DNA of 64,000 nt from Mycolicibacillus koreensis (GCF_002104795.1 NZ_NCXO01000008.1:50532-114531), one strand, 5' to 3'. Counted from the stretch's first letter, positions 50,400 to 58,789 are shown. A program made the numbers and translations. Notes: generated by a model not told the origin, from the sequence alone.

Positions 50400-51585
50400 A
50401 CAGGTCGCGCTCAGCGCCTTTGGCCTCGCGGCGTGCCGACGGGGGAGCGCTGGTCGTGGCCGTGACGATCGAAGCATCGCGTGCGCGTCGCGACGATCCG
50501 GACGGATGCCCACCGTGAGCGGGCATCATGCCGCCGCGGCCCATTCCGCTGCCGGTCGACGTGGCCGTTTTCTCCTGCGCGGTGGAGATGCCGGAAAGCA
50601 CCGGGTTCTTCGACATGGCCGAGGATGACGAACCGGCGCGGGCGAGCTGACCCAGCCCGGAACCGGCACCCGCGCCCGAACCCACGCCGGAACCGGCTCC
50701 AGCCCCCGATCCCAGGCCGGAGTGCGCGCCCAGCGGCAGCCCACCACCGCTGGTGCCCAGCGCCGGGGAGAACGAGTCTCCGGTGGAGCCGCCGTTCATC
50801 AGCGAGCCGAGACTGGAAATCTGGCCGAACGCCTGAGCCGGGGCCTGCATCAGCTGCGAAAGCCCCTGCGGCCCCTGCGAAAGCGCCTGACCGGCGCTTT
50901 GGGCTGCCTGCATCGGGGCCTGGAACATCTGACTCATCTCACCACCCTGGGTGCCCTGCGAGGCGGCCTGCGACATCGCCTGCGGGGCGGCCTGGCCGAT
51001 CTGCGACGCGGCATCGCCCAGTGAACTGGCCGCGTCACCGGCGGTTGTGGCGAGGCTGCCCAGCGGAGGCGGAGGAGGGATCGGTGTGGGCAGCGTGGCC
51101 GCGGTGATCACCTCCCCGTAGGTGGTGCCCAACGCGGCGTTCTGCGCGGTGTACTCGGCGTATTCAGTGTTCAACTCGGCGATCAGCGGGGTGTTCTGGC
51201 CGAAGAAGTTGGTGGCTTCGGCGGCACGCTCGTTGACGCGGTTGGTGATCGACTGCACCGACGGAATCATCGAGCTGCGCGTCATGCCGTAGCTTCCGGC
51301 CACGATCTCGGTGACCGCGGCCTGCTTGGCGGCGATCCCGGCCATCGTCGCCAGCCACGCCAGAAACGGCGGCGTGGCTGCTTCATGGGTCAGCGACCTG
51401 ATGCCGGAGATCGTGGTAGTGGACGCGAACATCTGCGCGCCCACGATGCCCATCGTGACCATCGCGACGTCCGACAGGCCCATCCACGCCGCCGAGGCCG
51501 CCATCCACGTCGCCGAGGTGGAACCGGTCTCGATGACTCCTGAGTTCATCTCCGGGCGCGATGCGCCCCACGGGTGCATGGGCAT
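50392..51585 (-). CDS. PPE family protein
   Basis: 397 aa from ATG 51585 behind AGAGGTACCC. The N-terminal PPE domain has ASRPEMNSGVIETGSTSATW, with RPE instead of PPE, a WxG-like MGLSDVAMV turn, and NFFGQNTPLIAELNTEYAEY, the hallmark helix. After residue ~185 comes a Gln/Ala/Ser-rich chain and a Gly-rich end. PPE proteins pair with PE proteins and are secreted by ESX systems using EspG chaperones. The PE partner is at 52520. The altered PPE motif marks it as divergent and plasmid-type. Confidence 0.88.
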   Translation of the reverse strand: MPMHPWGASRPEMNSGVIETGSTSATWMAASAAWMGLSDVAMVTMGIVGAQMFASTTTISGIRSLTHEAATPPFLAWLATMAGIAAKQAAVTEIVAGSYGMTRSSMIPSVQSITNRVNERAAEATNFFGQNTPLIAELNTEYAEYTAQNAALGTTYGEVITAATLPTPIPPPPPLGSLATTAGDAASSLGDAASQIGQAAPQAMSQAASQGTQGGEMSQMFQAPMQAAQSAGQALSQGPQGLSQLMQAPAQAFGQISSLGSLMNGGSTGDSFSPALGTSGGGLPLGAHSGLGSGAGAGSGVGSGAGAGSGLGQLARAGSSSSAMSKNPVLSGISTAQEKTATSTGSGMGRGGMMPAHGGHPSGSSRRARDASIVTATTSAPPSARREAKGAERDLFS

Positions 51586-51599
51586 GGGTACCTCTCGTT

Positions 51600-52367
51600 C
51601 TAGTTGCCGCTCTCCGGTGCCGGGGGAGCGGGTGGGGCCACCGATACGGTCAACGCGCCGGAGGCTCCGATCAGTTTCGTGGTGGGCACGGTCGTGTTCG
51701 CCGCCGCGTTGAGCGACGAGGTGGCGTCGCCGGGTGCTGGTGACAGCTTGCCCTCTCGGTCGCCGACCGTCATCTCGGCGATTCCGGCCTCGGTGAACAC
51801 CGCGGCCAGATCACCGCTGTGGAACGTCACGGTCTCCGCACCCGCCTCGGCGTGATCGACGTAGGTCTCGTCGGTCGGATCGAGCTGGGATACCGCCTCC
51901 AGCATCGGGAACGGGATCACGCCCAGGCGATCGTCGACGTCGATCCAGCCGGGCTCGGAGGTCGGGATGCCCACGCTGGCCCAGAACTGCGGCGAGCCGC
52001 GCAGCAGGGTGTGCCCGCTGACCACGATCAGATCGCCGTGATGCGACTGGGACGTGACATCGCCGTAGGACACCGCCCGCGACACGTCGACGACCTGGCT
52101 GACCTGCAGCTGTGCGTTGGCGGTCGTGACCGTCGACTCGACCTTGACCGGATCGGTGGCCAGCGACTGTGCGCTGGCGCGCACGGCGGCGGCTTCCATG
52201 GCCGACAGCGGCCGCGTCGGCGGCGCGGGCGGAAGTGGACGCTCGCGGGTGGCCAGCCACACGGTCAGCGGCACCGCCGCCAGCGCCCACACCAGCGCAA
52301 TGGCCACCGCGGCTTTCCCGGCACGCTGCAGCAGGGTCGGACCCGGCAGCTCCCACATCTGACGCAC
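51600..52367 (-). CDS. 255-aa single-pass extracytoplasmic protein
   Basis: ATG 52367. A basic N-terminus and one membrane span (about residues 16-38, AGKAAVAIALVWALAAVPLT) anchor a ~210-residue outer domain (VESTVTTANAQLQVSQVVD, SHHGDLIVVSGHTLLRGSPQ, GVIPFPMLEAVSQLDPTDE). A bitopic protein with a mixed alpha/beta outside domain could be a VirB8/TcpC-like channel subunit, but no motif proves it. It lies between PE and PPE, 14 bp upstream of PPE. Confidence 0.55.
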   Translation of the reverse strand: MRQMWELPGPTLLQRAGKAAVAIALVWALAAVPLTVWLATRERPLPPAPPTRPLSAMEAAAVRASAQSLATDPVKVESTVTTANAQLQVSQVVDVSRAVSYGDVTSQSHHGDLIVVSGHTLLRGSPQFWASVGIPTSEPGWIDVDDRLGVIPFPMLEAVSQLDPTDETYVDHAEAGAETVTFHSGDLAAVFTEAGIAEMTVGDREGKLSPAPGDATSSLNAAANTTVPTTKLIGASGALTVSVAPPAPPAPESGN

Positions 52368-52464
52368 GACAACTCCTCACGATCGGTAGCGGAAACGGCC
52401 ACCGTCTCCTGCTGCGTCGCAGGTTACGGCGCAGACCGCGGCCGCCGGACGCGCGGCGCGGACA

Positions 52465-52504
52465 ACGAAAACGCCGCCCGCGCAGTGGCGAGCGGCGTTT
52501 TCGT
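52465..52504. terminator. strong hairpin terminator
   Basis: ACGAAAACGCCGC (52465-52477) and GCGGCGTTTTCGT (52492-52504) are perfect 13-bp complements around a 14-base loop, with T-tracts on both strands. It lies downstream of the PE gene on the minus strand, before the 51600 gene, so PE and PPE are probably separate transcripts. It works in either direction. Confidence 0.8.
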
Positions 52505-52519
52505 CGAGATGCGGTGCGA

Positions 52520-52828
52520 TCAGATCGCGGCGACAGCCGCCGATCCGATGTCCTGCAGGGCCTCGAAAGTGGCGCTGTTGACCGAGGTCTCCCCGGCGCG
52601 CTCACCCAGCTGCTCGATTCCCAGCCCCATCATCGCGACGAACTGCGCCACGGTGACGTTGTGCTGGGCGACCGCGCTGACCGAGTCGGCGTCGTTGCCC
52701 GGCGGGGTGACCGCGGCGGCCGCCGCGGTGGCCGCGCTCGACGCGGCAGCGAACCCGGTGGTCTCCGAGACCAGCCCGGCCACCTGGCCGATCACCGTCC
52801 CGAATCCGTCAACTCCAACGATGGACAT
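52520..52828 (-). CDS. PE family protein
   Basis: 102 aa from ATG 52828 behind AGGAGAAGCCG. Two long helices with the PE pattern: AAASSAATAAAAAVTPPGND, then DSVSAVAQHNVTVAQFVAM. The T-x-x-x-P-P-G-x-D turn is diagnostic. It lacks the PE dipeptide itself near the start (MSIVGVDGFGTVIG), as do several divergent PEs. It would form a helical heterodimer with the PPE at 50392 and be exported by ESX. The gene stands 1 kb upstream of PPE rather than adjacent. Confidence 0.8.
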   Translation of the reverse strand: MSIVGVDGFGTVIGQVAGLVSETTGFAAASSAATAAAAAVTPPGNDADSVSAVAQHNVTVAQFVAMMGLGIEQLGERAGETSVNSATFEALQDIGSAAVAAI

Positions 52829-52931
52829 CGGCTTCTCCTATCAGTCTGGGTACCGAATCTTCCGGTTTACCTGCGATTATCGCACGGGATGCGGGACGTG
52901 GCACGTCGTCGGACCGCACCCCGCTGTGCGC

Positions 52932-53114
52932 TCACCCGCCGCGCAGCAGTCTCGGGGACGGCAAACTCAGCGGGGCCTTGGTGGTGCCGTCATGGGCGTG
53001 GTTGATCGCAGCCATCACCTTCGCGGCCAGGTCAGCGCCGGTTTTCTCGTCCACAGCACCGCGCAGCTCCACCAGCGGGACACCACCGATCGTGAACACG
53101 CGCACCTCAGTCAT
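52932..53114 (-). CDS. 60-aa hypothetical protein
   Basis: ATG 53114 behind GAGGAGTGCCG decides the start over an in-frame ATG at 53120. Beta strand start (TEVRVFTIGGVPLVELRG), then a helix (ADLAAKVMAAINHAHDG). Ten bp after the large 690-aa gene, so co-transcribed. Not recognised. Confidence 0.5.
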   Translation of the reverse strand: MTEVRVFTIGGVPLVELRGAVDEKTGADLAAKVMAAINHAHDGTTKAPLSLPSPRLLRGG

Positions 53115-53123
53115 CGGCACTCC

Positions 53124-55196
53124 TCACAGGGTCGGGACACGCAACGCGCACCGCAGCACGTAACGCGCATCGTCGTGATTTGCGGCGTCGATGTCGGCAC
53201 GAGCCGCGGCGATCAGATAATCGGCCCACGCCTGGCGGTAACGCTGAACGTCACTGTCGCCGCCGTCATCCCAGCGGGCGGCCTCCACACGCTCGAACAA
53301 CTCATCGGCCGCGGCGTCGGCAGGCCCCCACATCGCGTCCAGGTACGCCACCACATCATCGACATCGGCGGCGTCGACGGCGTCGACCTGCCCGCGGTCC
53401 TCGGTCCCGGCGGAGATGTTCACCGCGTCGATCTGCTGGCTGTCCAGCGCAAGCACGCCACGCGACTCCGCGGTGGGATCGGTCGTGACGATCGCGTCGA
53501 ACCCGTCGACGTAGCGCTGCCCGACCGCCTCCAGAAGCGGACGCCACGGCTGGCCACATCCCAGCCAGTGCGCGATGAACGCGTCGGGGACCGACATCAC
53601 CAGCGGGCGCACGTGGGAGGCCACACGCACCTTCGGCGGCAAGAACCCGAGGCCGTCGCTGGTGACGAACACCGCACCGGTGTCGTTGACGCCCACGGCG
53701 ATCTCGGTGATCACGCCCGCACGGCGGTGTGCGCGCACCAGTCCCGCCAGCACCGACGCGGCGATGAGCTGCTTGTCGGTGGCGTGGTCGAGTCCTTTGA
53801 GGTCGGACCCGAAGTCAGTGAGTTCCGATGACGCCTTGTGCGGGTCGCGCGGGTCATACGCCCGCGGCGGGTGTGCGGAGGAGCTTCCTGCCGCAGTCTT
53901 CGACCCCGAGGAGCCGTCGGCGGCCCTGGCCGCGCCCGCCGCGCCGCCCATCATCGGGGCCATCATCGGCATCCCACCGCCCATGCCCGCACCGGCCGCA
54001 GCGGGGGACTGCGCCGCCGATGACGACGGGGAGTGCGACAGTGTGGACGCCCCGCTGGTGGCCTCACCCGCCGACAGGTGAGTGCGGGCACCGGGTTCGG
54101 ACAACGCGGACGGGCCGTCGTCGGTACCGCCGGAGGACAACGTGACCGCGGGCTGCGAGCTGTCCGGGCCGTCGGTGTCGGCCGGGCCGGTCGGCGTGGT
54201 CGCGGTGACCTCCTCGGTGGGCTCCTCGGTGTCCGCCGACACCACCGGGTCATGGCGCTGGTTGTCCGGGGCCGAAGACGACAGCGGGGAACGCAGCCCG
54301 CGGGTGCTGCCGGGGCCGCTGGCCGCGGTTTCGGCGGTGCGCTCCTGCGCGGGGCTCGGTGCCGACAGGGTGGCTTTCTGGTTGGCGTTGGCGGTGTTGC
54401 TCACCAGCTTCGACAGGGCGTCTTTGGACACCGCGACACCGCCGCCCTTGCCCGCGGACTTCATCAGCTCGCCGAGTCCCTGCTGGGCGGCCTGGATCGC
54501 CGGTTGCGCGGCCTGGTCCAGCTTCGGCATCGGCAGGTTGGGTGGTTTGGACATGATGCCCGCGATCGGCTGCACCAGGGCACCGAGTGCGTCCGGGGGC
54601 ATACCGGGAACCTGCGCGGCCCCGTCGCCGGGGTTCATCGTGGCCGGAACCTCTGGGGTGGAGCCCTTCTGGATGTTGGCGGCCAGCGCGTCCTGGGTGT
54701 CGCGGTGGTTGGCCATGAGGCTGGCCACCTTGCTTTTGGCCTGATCCATCAGATCCTGGTAGCGCTGCTGGAACTCCTGCTGCGAGCGCGGCGACATCGG
54801 CCCGGTTGCACCGTATTCGGCGATCAGCTGCTCCACCGCGGCCTCCAGGTCCATCACGACACCGTTGATCTGAACCTTGGTGTTGAGGATGTCTTGGGCG
54901 GCCACCGACGCGCACTGGCCCTGGTTGAGCTGCGCGAGAGCATGGTCGAACGCCTTGCGCTGATCCTCGGTGAAGTCTTCGAGCAGCCGCTCGGGAGTCT
55001 GTCCGGTCGCGTTGGCCTCGATGAGCGCGAACATGGTCATGGACACGTTCTCGGTGCCGACCGACGCCGCGGCGGCCTCGAATTGCTGCAGAGTTAGCTG
55101 CACGTTTCCGGTCTCGGAGAATTTCGGCCATCCGTCTTCGCCCATGATCTCGTGCGAATGCGGCGTGACCACCGGAGGCATGTCTGGAGCCGTCAC
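53124..55196 (-). CDS. 690-aa ESX-linked protein with Pro/Ser-rich centre
   Basis: GTG 55196 is chosen because GAGGAGGGG lies 5 bp upstream; an ATG at 55259 has no ribosome site. Helical N-terminal ~230 residues (LTLQQFEAAAASVGTENVSM, NLPMPKLDQAAQPAIQAAQQ), then a 200-residue Ser/Thr/Pro/Gly linker, then a folded C-terminal ~240 residues (ATDKQLIAASVLAGLVRAHR, VFVTSDGLGFLPPKVRVASH, DVDDVVAYLDAMWGP). The C-terminal part resembles DUF5631/5632-type regions of mycobacterial ESX proteins; this is tentative. No signal peptide. Confidence 0.6.
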   Translation of the reverse strand: MTAPDMPPVVTPHSHEIMGEDGWPKFSETGNVQLTLQQFEAAAASVGTENVSMTMFALIEANATGQTPERLLEDFTEDQRKAFDHALAQLNQGQCASVAAQDILNTKVQINGVVMDLEAAVEQLIAEYGATGPMSPRSQQEFQQRYQDLMDQAKSKVASLMANHRDTQDALAANIQKGSTPEVPATMNPGDGAAQVPGMPPDALGALVQPIAGIMSKPPNLPMPKLDQAAQPAIQAAQQGLGELMKSAGKGGGVAVSKDALSKLVSNTANANQKATLSAPSPAQERTAETAASGPGSTRGLRSPLSSSAPDNQRHDPVVSADTEEPTEEVTATTPTGPADTDGPDSSQPAVTLSSGGTDDGPSALSEPGARTHLSAGEATSGASTLSHSPSSSAAQSPAAAGAGMGGGMPMMAPMMGGAAGAARAADGSSGSKTAAGSSSAHPPRAYDPRDPHKASSELTDFGSDLKGLDHATDKQLIAASVLAGLVRAHRRAGVITEIAVGVNDTGAVFVTSDGLGFLPPKVRVASHVRPLVMSVPDAFIAHWLGCGQPWRPLLEAVGQRYVDGFDAIVTTDPTAESRGVLALDSQQIDAVNISAGTEDRGQVDAVDAADVDDVVAYLDAMWGPADAAADELFERVEAARWDDGGDSDVQRYRQAWADYLIAAARADIDAANHDDARYVLRCALRVPTL

Positions 55197-55274
55197 GATT
55201 CCCCTCCTCGAACTGGGCTCTACTAGGTGGCCATCATCGGCCAGCGGCGGCGGTTGCACCGCCCGCGGCGCGGG

Positions 55275-56243
55275 TCAGGAGTTGATGTAGCGCACGAAAC
55301 GCCCCGACGGGCAGTCGGAGAACATCACCGAGGTTCCGGACTGCTGGGCCTCCACCACCTTGCCGTCGCCGACGTACACCTGCACGTGTCCGGGGCCGCC
55401 GCCGTTGAACGAGTAGTCGGGGAAGACCAGGTCGCCGATCCGGGCGTCGGAGGGGGAGACCTCCATGCCGCTGGCGTACTGGTCCTGGCTCAGCCGCGGA
55501 ATCTCGATGCCCGACGCCTGGTAGATCAGGTAGCGCGACAGCCCGGAGCAGTCGAACCCGGTCTTGGCATAGTCACCGGCCGCGTCGGCGGCCCCGCCGT
55601 CACGGGTTCCCGAGCACGTCGGCCCGTTCAAGTCTCCCGATCCCCACGAGTACGGAATGTCGGCGGCGACGACTTCCCGCGCGCGGTCGAGCAGCGTCTT
55701 CTCGAACTCGGTGCTGCCGACGCTGCCGGGGCCACCCACGCCGGTGTTGCCGCGCCCGCCGATGTTGAGCCCGCCGGTGCTGTTTCCGTCGCCGGTGCCG
55801 TCGATCATCGACTTGAAGTTGGCCGGGTCCATCATCGACGGCAGCCCGCCCGGCATCTGGGGCATCTGCGGCATCTGCGGGGTGCCACCGCCTCCGCTTC
55901 CGCCGCCGATGTTGGACAGCGACCCCAGCAGGCTCTGCCCGGCCTTGCCGAGCGCACTGACCGCGGGGTTGGCCCCTTTGCTGACGTTGGCCGCGCCCTT
56001 GTTGTCGATGTCGGTCTTGCCCCGCGAATCGGCCTTGGTCTTGTCGATTCCCTCACCGGCCTTGCGGCGCAGCTTCTCGGCCTCTTTGTTCGTGTCGTCG
56101 GTGGCCGCCGACACCCGCGGGTCGACATTGCCCGGTCCCATGCCGGGACGCGCCCGCGTCGCGTCGTGCTCGGAGCGCGCCGCATCGGACCCGCCCTGGA
56201 CGACCGCGTTGTCGGTACTGATCGAGTATCCGGGTCCGGTCAT
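55275..56243 (-). CDS. NlpC/P60 peptidoglycan endopeptidase with shared N-terminal domain
   Basis: 322 aa from ATG 56243. The C-terminal NlpC/P60 domain has Cys232 (KTGFDCSGLSRY) and His286 (GPGHVQVYVGDG) followed by VEAQQSG. It should cleave peptide stems of peptidoglycan. The N-terminal domain (GMGPGNVDPRVSAATDDTNK, then basic helices, then a Gly/Pro/Met linker MPQMPQMPGGLP) matches that of the transglycosylase at 45039. No signal peptide, so ESX-dependent export is inferred. It overlaps the upstream 112-aa gene by 1 bp (TGATG). Confidence 0.85.
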   Translation of the reverse strand: MTGPGYSISTDNAVVQGGSDAARSEHDATRARPGMGPGNVDPRVSAATDDTNKEAEKLRRKAGEGIDKTKADSRGKTDIDNKGAANVSKGANPAVSALGKAGQSLLGSLSNIGGGSGGGGTPQMPQMPQMPGGLPSMMDPANFKSMIDGTGDGNSTGGLNIGGRGNTGVGGPGSVGSTEFEKTLLDRAREVVAADIPYSWGSGDLNGPTCSGTRDGGAADAAGDYAKTGFDCSGLSRYLIYQASGIEIPRLSQDQYASGMEVSPSDARIGDLVFPDYSFNGGGPGHVQVYVGDGKVVEAQQSGTSVMFSDCPSGRFVRYINS

Positions 56244-56581
56244 CAGGACTCCCGCACCTTGGCCGCACCGTCGTCGTCGATGGCCTCCATGCCGTCGACC
56301 AGTGAGGTCAGATCGGTCAGTGCCGATCCGACCGAGGAGTCTGCGGCGTCGATGTGATCGCCGAGACCTTTCAGCGCTTCACCGAGAGCGGCGAGCACCG
56401 CGGTGAAGATGGGAGCGCCCGCCTCCCCGTTGCTCGCCGCGGACTCCGCTGCGCTGCGCACGCCCTCCGAATCGGCCTTCTTGACCGGAATCTGCTCGTG
56501 CACCTGGCCGAGTTGGCTGAGCGTGGCCCGGAACCCGGATTTCGACTTGATCTCGATGTCGCCGTCGTTGTCGCCAGACAT
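56243..56581 (-). CDS. 112-aa EspC-like small helical protein
   Basis: ATG 56581, with an in-frame GTG at 56590 that lies in the motif GGACGTGACA; AGGGAGG is the ribosome site. All-helical with a turn, ending AIDDDGAAKVRES. The size and the C-terminal D-D-x-G-A pattern, shared with the next gene, fit the EspC/DUF2580 or WXG100-like class of ESX substrates. No WxG motif is present. Probably dimerises with the 113-aa neighbour. Confidence 0.6.
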   Translation of the reverse strand: MSGDNDGDIEIKSKSGFRATLSQLGQVHEQIPVKKADSEGVRSAAESAASNGEAGAPIFTAVLAALGEALKGLGDHIDAADSSVGSALTDLTSLVDGMEAIDDDGAAKVRES

Positions 56582-56597
56582 GTCTGTCACGTCCTCC

Positions 56598-56939
56598 CTA
56601 GAGTTTCTTGATCTTGTCCGCGCCCTCGTCGTCGGTCTCGGTGATTCCGACGAACTTGTCATGGGCGGTATCGGCGCACGCGTCAGCACTATCGGCGACT
56701 GAATTGACCACTGCGCTTGTGGCGTCGAGCCACTTCTTCAACCCGTCGAGAACGGGGCTGTACACCGGGGCGGGCTGGCCGTCGACGGTGAACGATCCGG
56801 CCTCTTTGCGGGCTGTGTCGACGATGGTGCCCAACTCGTCTCGGGCGGCACGCAGCTCCGCGGCCGCATCCTTGATCGCCTTGGTCTTCTGCGGGAACGA
56901 TTCACGGTCCCTGATCTCGATCACACCATCGACTGCCAT
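56598..56939 (-). CDS. 113-aa EspC-like small helical protein
   Basis: ATG 56939 behind GAAGGGGTGCC. Two long helices (KTKAIKDAAAELRAARDELG, VLDGLKKWLDATSAVVNSVA) joined by a beta turn, ending TETDDEGADKIKKL. With its neighbour it forms a tandem pair typical of co-secreted ESX helical-hairpin proteins. It opens the minus-strand run toward the NlpC/P60 gene. Confidence 0.6.
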   Translation of the reverse strand: MAVDGVIEIRDRESFPQKTKAIKDAAAELRAARDELGTIVDTARKEAGSFTVDGQPAPVYSPVLDGLKKWLDATSAVVNSVADSADACADTAHDKFVGITETDDEGADKIKKL

Positions 56940-57036
56940 GGCACCCCTTCTTCCACGTCAAGACCGCAGTGTATGGATCGAAGTGGCAGCTCAAAGCCCG
57001 CGGCGCGGCCTAGATTCGCGTGGCGGGGAGCGGCGC

Positions 57037-57267
57037 CTACCGCGGCCCCCAGCCGCACTCGACGCAGGAGAGCTGGTCGTTTCCGGTGCTCAGCACCCAT
57101 ACGCGGCTGGCACCGCGGGCATCGTCAGCAGCATCGGCAGCGGCGTCGGCAGCCATCCTGGCCGGGATGTCGCCGAGACATGCGTCGCACAGCGTGGCGT
57201 CCGCCATGGCGGTGCCCTGGCCGGTGACGCGCGAATACAGATTCATAGTCGTCCCATCGACTTTCAC
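57037..57267 (-). CDS. 76-aa CxxC protein
   Basis: GTG 57267 overlaps the upstream stop (GTGA); ATG 57246 is the alternative. Two Cys pairs, LCDACLGD and SCVECGWG, flank an Ala-rich helix, a likely zinc-binding small protein. Last of three coupled minus-strand genes. Confidence 0.5.
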   Translation of the reverse strand: MKVDGTTMNLYSRVTGQGTAMADATLCDACLGDIPARMAADAAADAADDARGASRVWVLSTGNDQLSCVECGWGPR

Positions 57268-57629
57268 CGGTCGGCGGCCGCGTAGGCGGCGTCGGCCTCG
57301 TTCGCGGCCGCCAGCATCTCTGCCGCCTGGAGGCGCATCAGAGCGGTATCAGCAGGCTTTCCGTCCACGTACAGGCGCGGCCACTCGTTGCCGTAACCGG
57401 TGGTGTCCACCCGAATCTCACCGTCGTCGAAATAGATTTGACCGTCGCCCTCGTAGCACGGTTCGGGCAACTTCACCACGGAGTAGCCCGCGGCGGTTAG
57501 GGCACCCAGCAGCTCGTGCGCACGCACCGTGTACTCACCGTTGAGCGCGTCGATGGCGGTGACGGGTTGACGGAACTGCGCCAGGGCGTTGGCGAGATCG
57601 CTGATCAGCTCGCTGCTGGGCTCACGCAT
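57264..57629 (-). CDS. 121-aa hypothetical protein, paralogue of the next upstream gene
   Basis: ATG 57629. It has ALTAAGYSVVKLPEPCYEGD and a beta-rich middle; the ALTAAGYxVVKLPEP string also occurs in the 57622 product, so the two arose by tandem duplication. A C-terminal helix (ALMRLQAAEMLAAANEADA) follows. Overlaps both neighbours. Function unknown. Confidence 0.6.
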   Translation of the reverse strand: MREPSSELISDLANALAQFRQPVTAIDALNGEYTVRAHELLGALTAAGYSVVKLPEPCYEGDGQIYFDDGEIRVDTTGYGNEWPRLYVDGKPADTALMRLQAAEMLAAANEADAAYAAADR

Positions 57630-57984
57630 GGGAAACCTCCGTCTTGGTGGCGATCTCGGCGGCGAGCAGCGCCGCGGCCAGACCATGCGCCTGCTCGGGG
57701 TCGAGGTCGGCGTCCTCGTCCCAGACTCGCCCCTTCGGGAACGTGGCCAGCACCGTCGACCCTTTGCCCCAGTGGAACGATTTCGTCCCGTAGCCCTCGC
57801 CTTCGTCGAAGGGCTCCTCGTCGGCAGGCTCCGGCAGCTTCACCACCGCGTATCCCGCGGCGGTGAGAGCGTCGACGGCCCTACGGGCGTGATCGGTGTT
57901 GAAGTCGCCGAAACATCCGGCCAGCGCGGCGTAAACCACCTCGACGACTACCTCGACGGCGTCGTCGATGCTCTTGCCGCTCAT
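57622..57984 (-). CDS. 120-aa hypothetical protein
   Basis: ATG 57984. Contains ALTAAGYAVVKLPEPADEEP, as in its downstream paralogue, then FHWGKGSTVLATFPKGRVW and a final helix (GLAAALLAAEIATKTEV). First gene of the coupled trio 57037-57984. No function recognised. Confidence 0.6.
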   Translation of the reverse strand: MSGKSIDDAVEVVVEVVYAALAGCFGDFNTDHARRAVDALTAAGYAVVKLPEPADEEPFDEGEGYGTKSFHWGKGSTVLATFPKGRVWDEDADLDPEQAHGLAAALLAAEIATKTEVSHA

Positions 57985-58012
57985 CGTTTCTCCCATCTCC
58001 GCTATCCGCCGG

Positions 58013-58198
58013 TCACCCGGCTGCGATGTCGCGGCGCACCGCGCGGCGGCGTGCCGAGGCACGGTCGCGGGCACGGCGGTCGGCGCGGGAGGCGTGCAGG
58101 CCCGCAGCCCCGCTGCGGCGCAGTTCCTGGGAACGCGCCACGCGGATCGGCGACGCGCCGCCGGTGACGTAGCGCGGCAGCTTCGTCTGCTTGGCCAT
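58013..58198 (-). CDS. 61-aa very basic protein
   Basis: ATG 58198 behind GAAGGAGGATCGGCC and downstream of the 58221 palindrome. About a quarter of the residues are Arg (RVARSQELRRSGAAGLHASR, RRARDRASARRRAVRRD), so nucleic-acid binding is likely. Not recognised otherwise. The good promoter and ribosome site support expression. Confidence 0.55.
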   Translation of the reverse strand: MAKQTKLPRYVTGGASPIRVARSQELRRSGAAGLHASRADRRARDRASARRRAVRRDIAAG

Positions 58199-58220
58199 GG
58201 CCGATCCTCCTTCCCGATCA

Positions 58221-58237
58221 GTCTACAATATAGAGAC
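58221..58237 (-). promoter_or_regulatory. palindrome of the GTCTC-N7-GAGAC family
   Basis: Plus strand GTCTACAATATAGAGAC; on the minus strand the core reads TATATT, an excellent -10. It precedes the basic 61-aa gene by 22 bp with AAGGAGG between. Confidence 0.7.
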
Positions 58238-58340
58238 GATACACGCCTGTTCGGACAACCGTATTCGGGCCGGGTTCCGGCGGCCGTCGAGGGCGCGCCG
58301 CGTGCGGCCGCGAGCGGTGCCGACGACCACGATCACCGCC

Positions 58341-58718
58341 ATGGTGAACATCGACGACTACTGGACCCGCCCCACCAGCGAGCTACTCGGCCGCGGCAGA
58401 TTCAGCGCCCCCGAACTCGGCGAAGACGATCTTCCCGGCGCATACCTGGAGACCGACGGCCAGTTGGTCCTCGGCGCAGTGGAGTACCTGGGATTCGCCA
58501 CCAACCGCGGCGACCTCGACGGGCACGTCGACAGCAACGGGTGGCTGACCCCCGGCGAGTCCGACTACCGCGACGACGCCGAGCGGTGCGGGGTCGACCC
58601 CTCCGGCGGCCACACCATCGTCGGCATCGGCCCCGACGAGCCGAATGTGGTCATCTTCGGCCGCCGCGACGAGCTGATCCGCGTCGCCCGCGACATCCTG
58701 GCGAAGCTGGGTGGCTGA
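58341..58718 (+). CDS. 125-aa hypothetical protein
   Basis: ATG 58341. An acidic protein with ELGEDDLPGAYLETDGQLVL, LDGHVDSNGWLTPGESDYRD and PNVVIFGRRDELIRVARDIL. No signal or membrane part; no family recognised. Runs in the same direction as the next small gene. Confidence 0.55.
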   Translation: MVNIDDYWTRPTSELLGRGRFSAPELGEDDLPGAYLETDGQLVLGAVEYLGFATNRGDLDGHVDSNGWLTPGESDYRDDAERCGVDPSGGHTIVGIGPDEPNVVIFGRRDELIRVARDILAKLGG

Positions 58719-58789
58719 TCTGCTCCACCCGCACAGGCCGACGAGGGATACTCGCCAGTGAGCCCAACACCACCGAGGAGAGCCGACCG

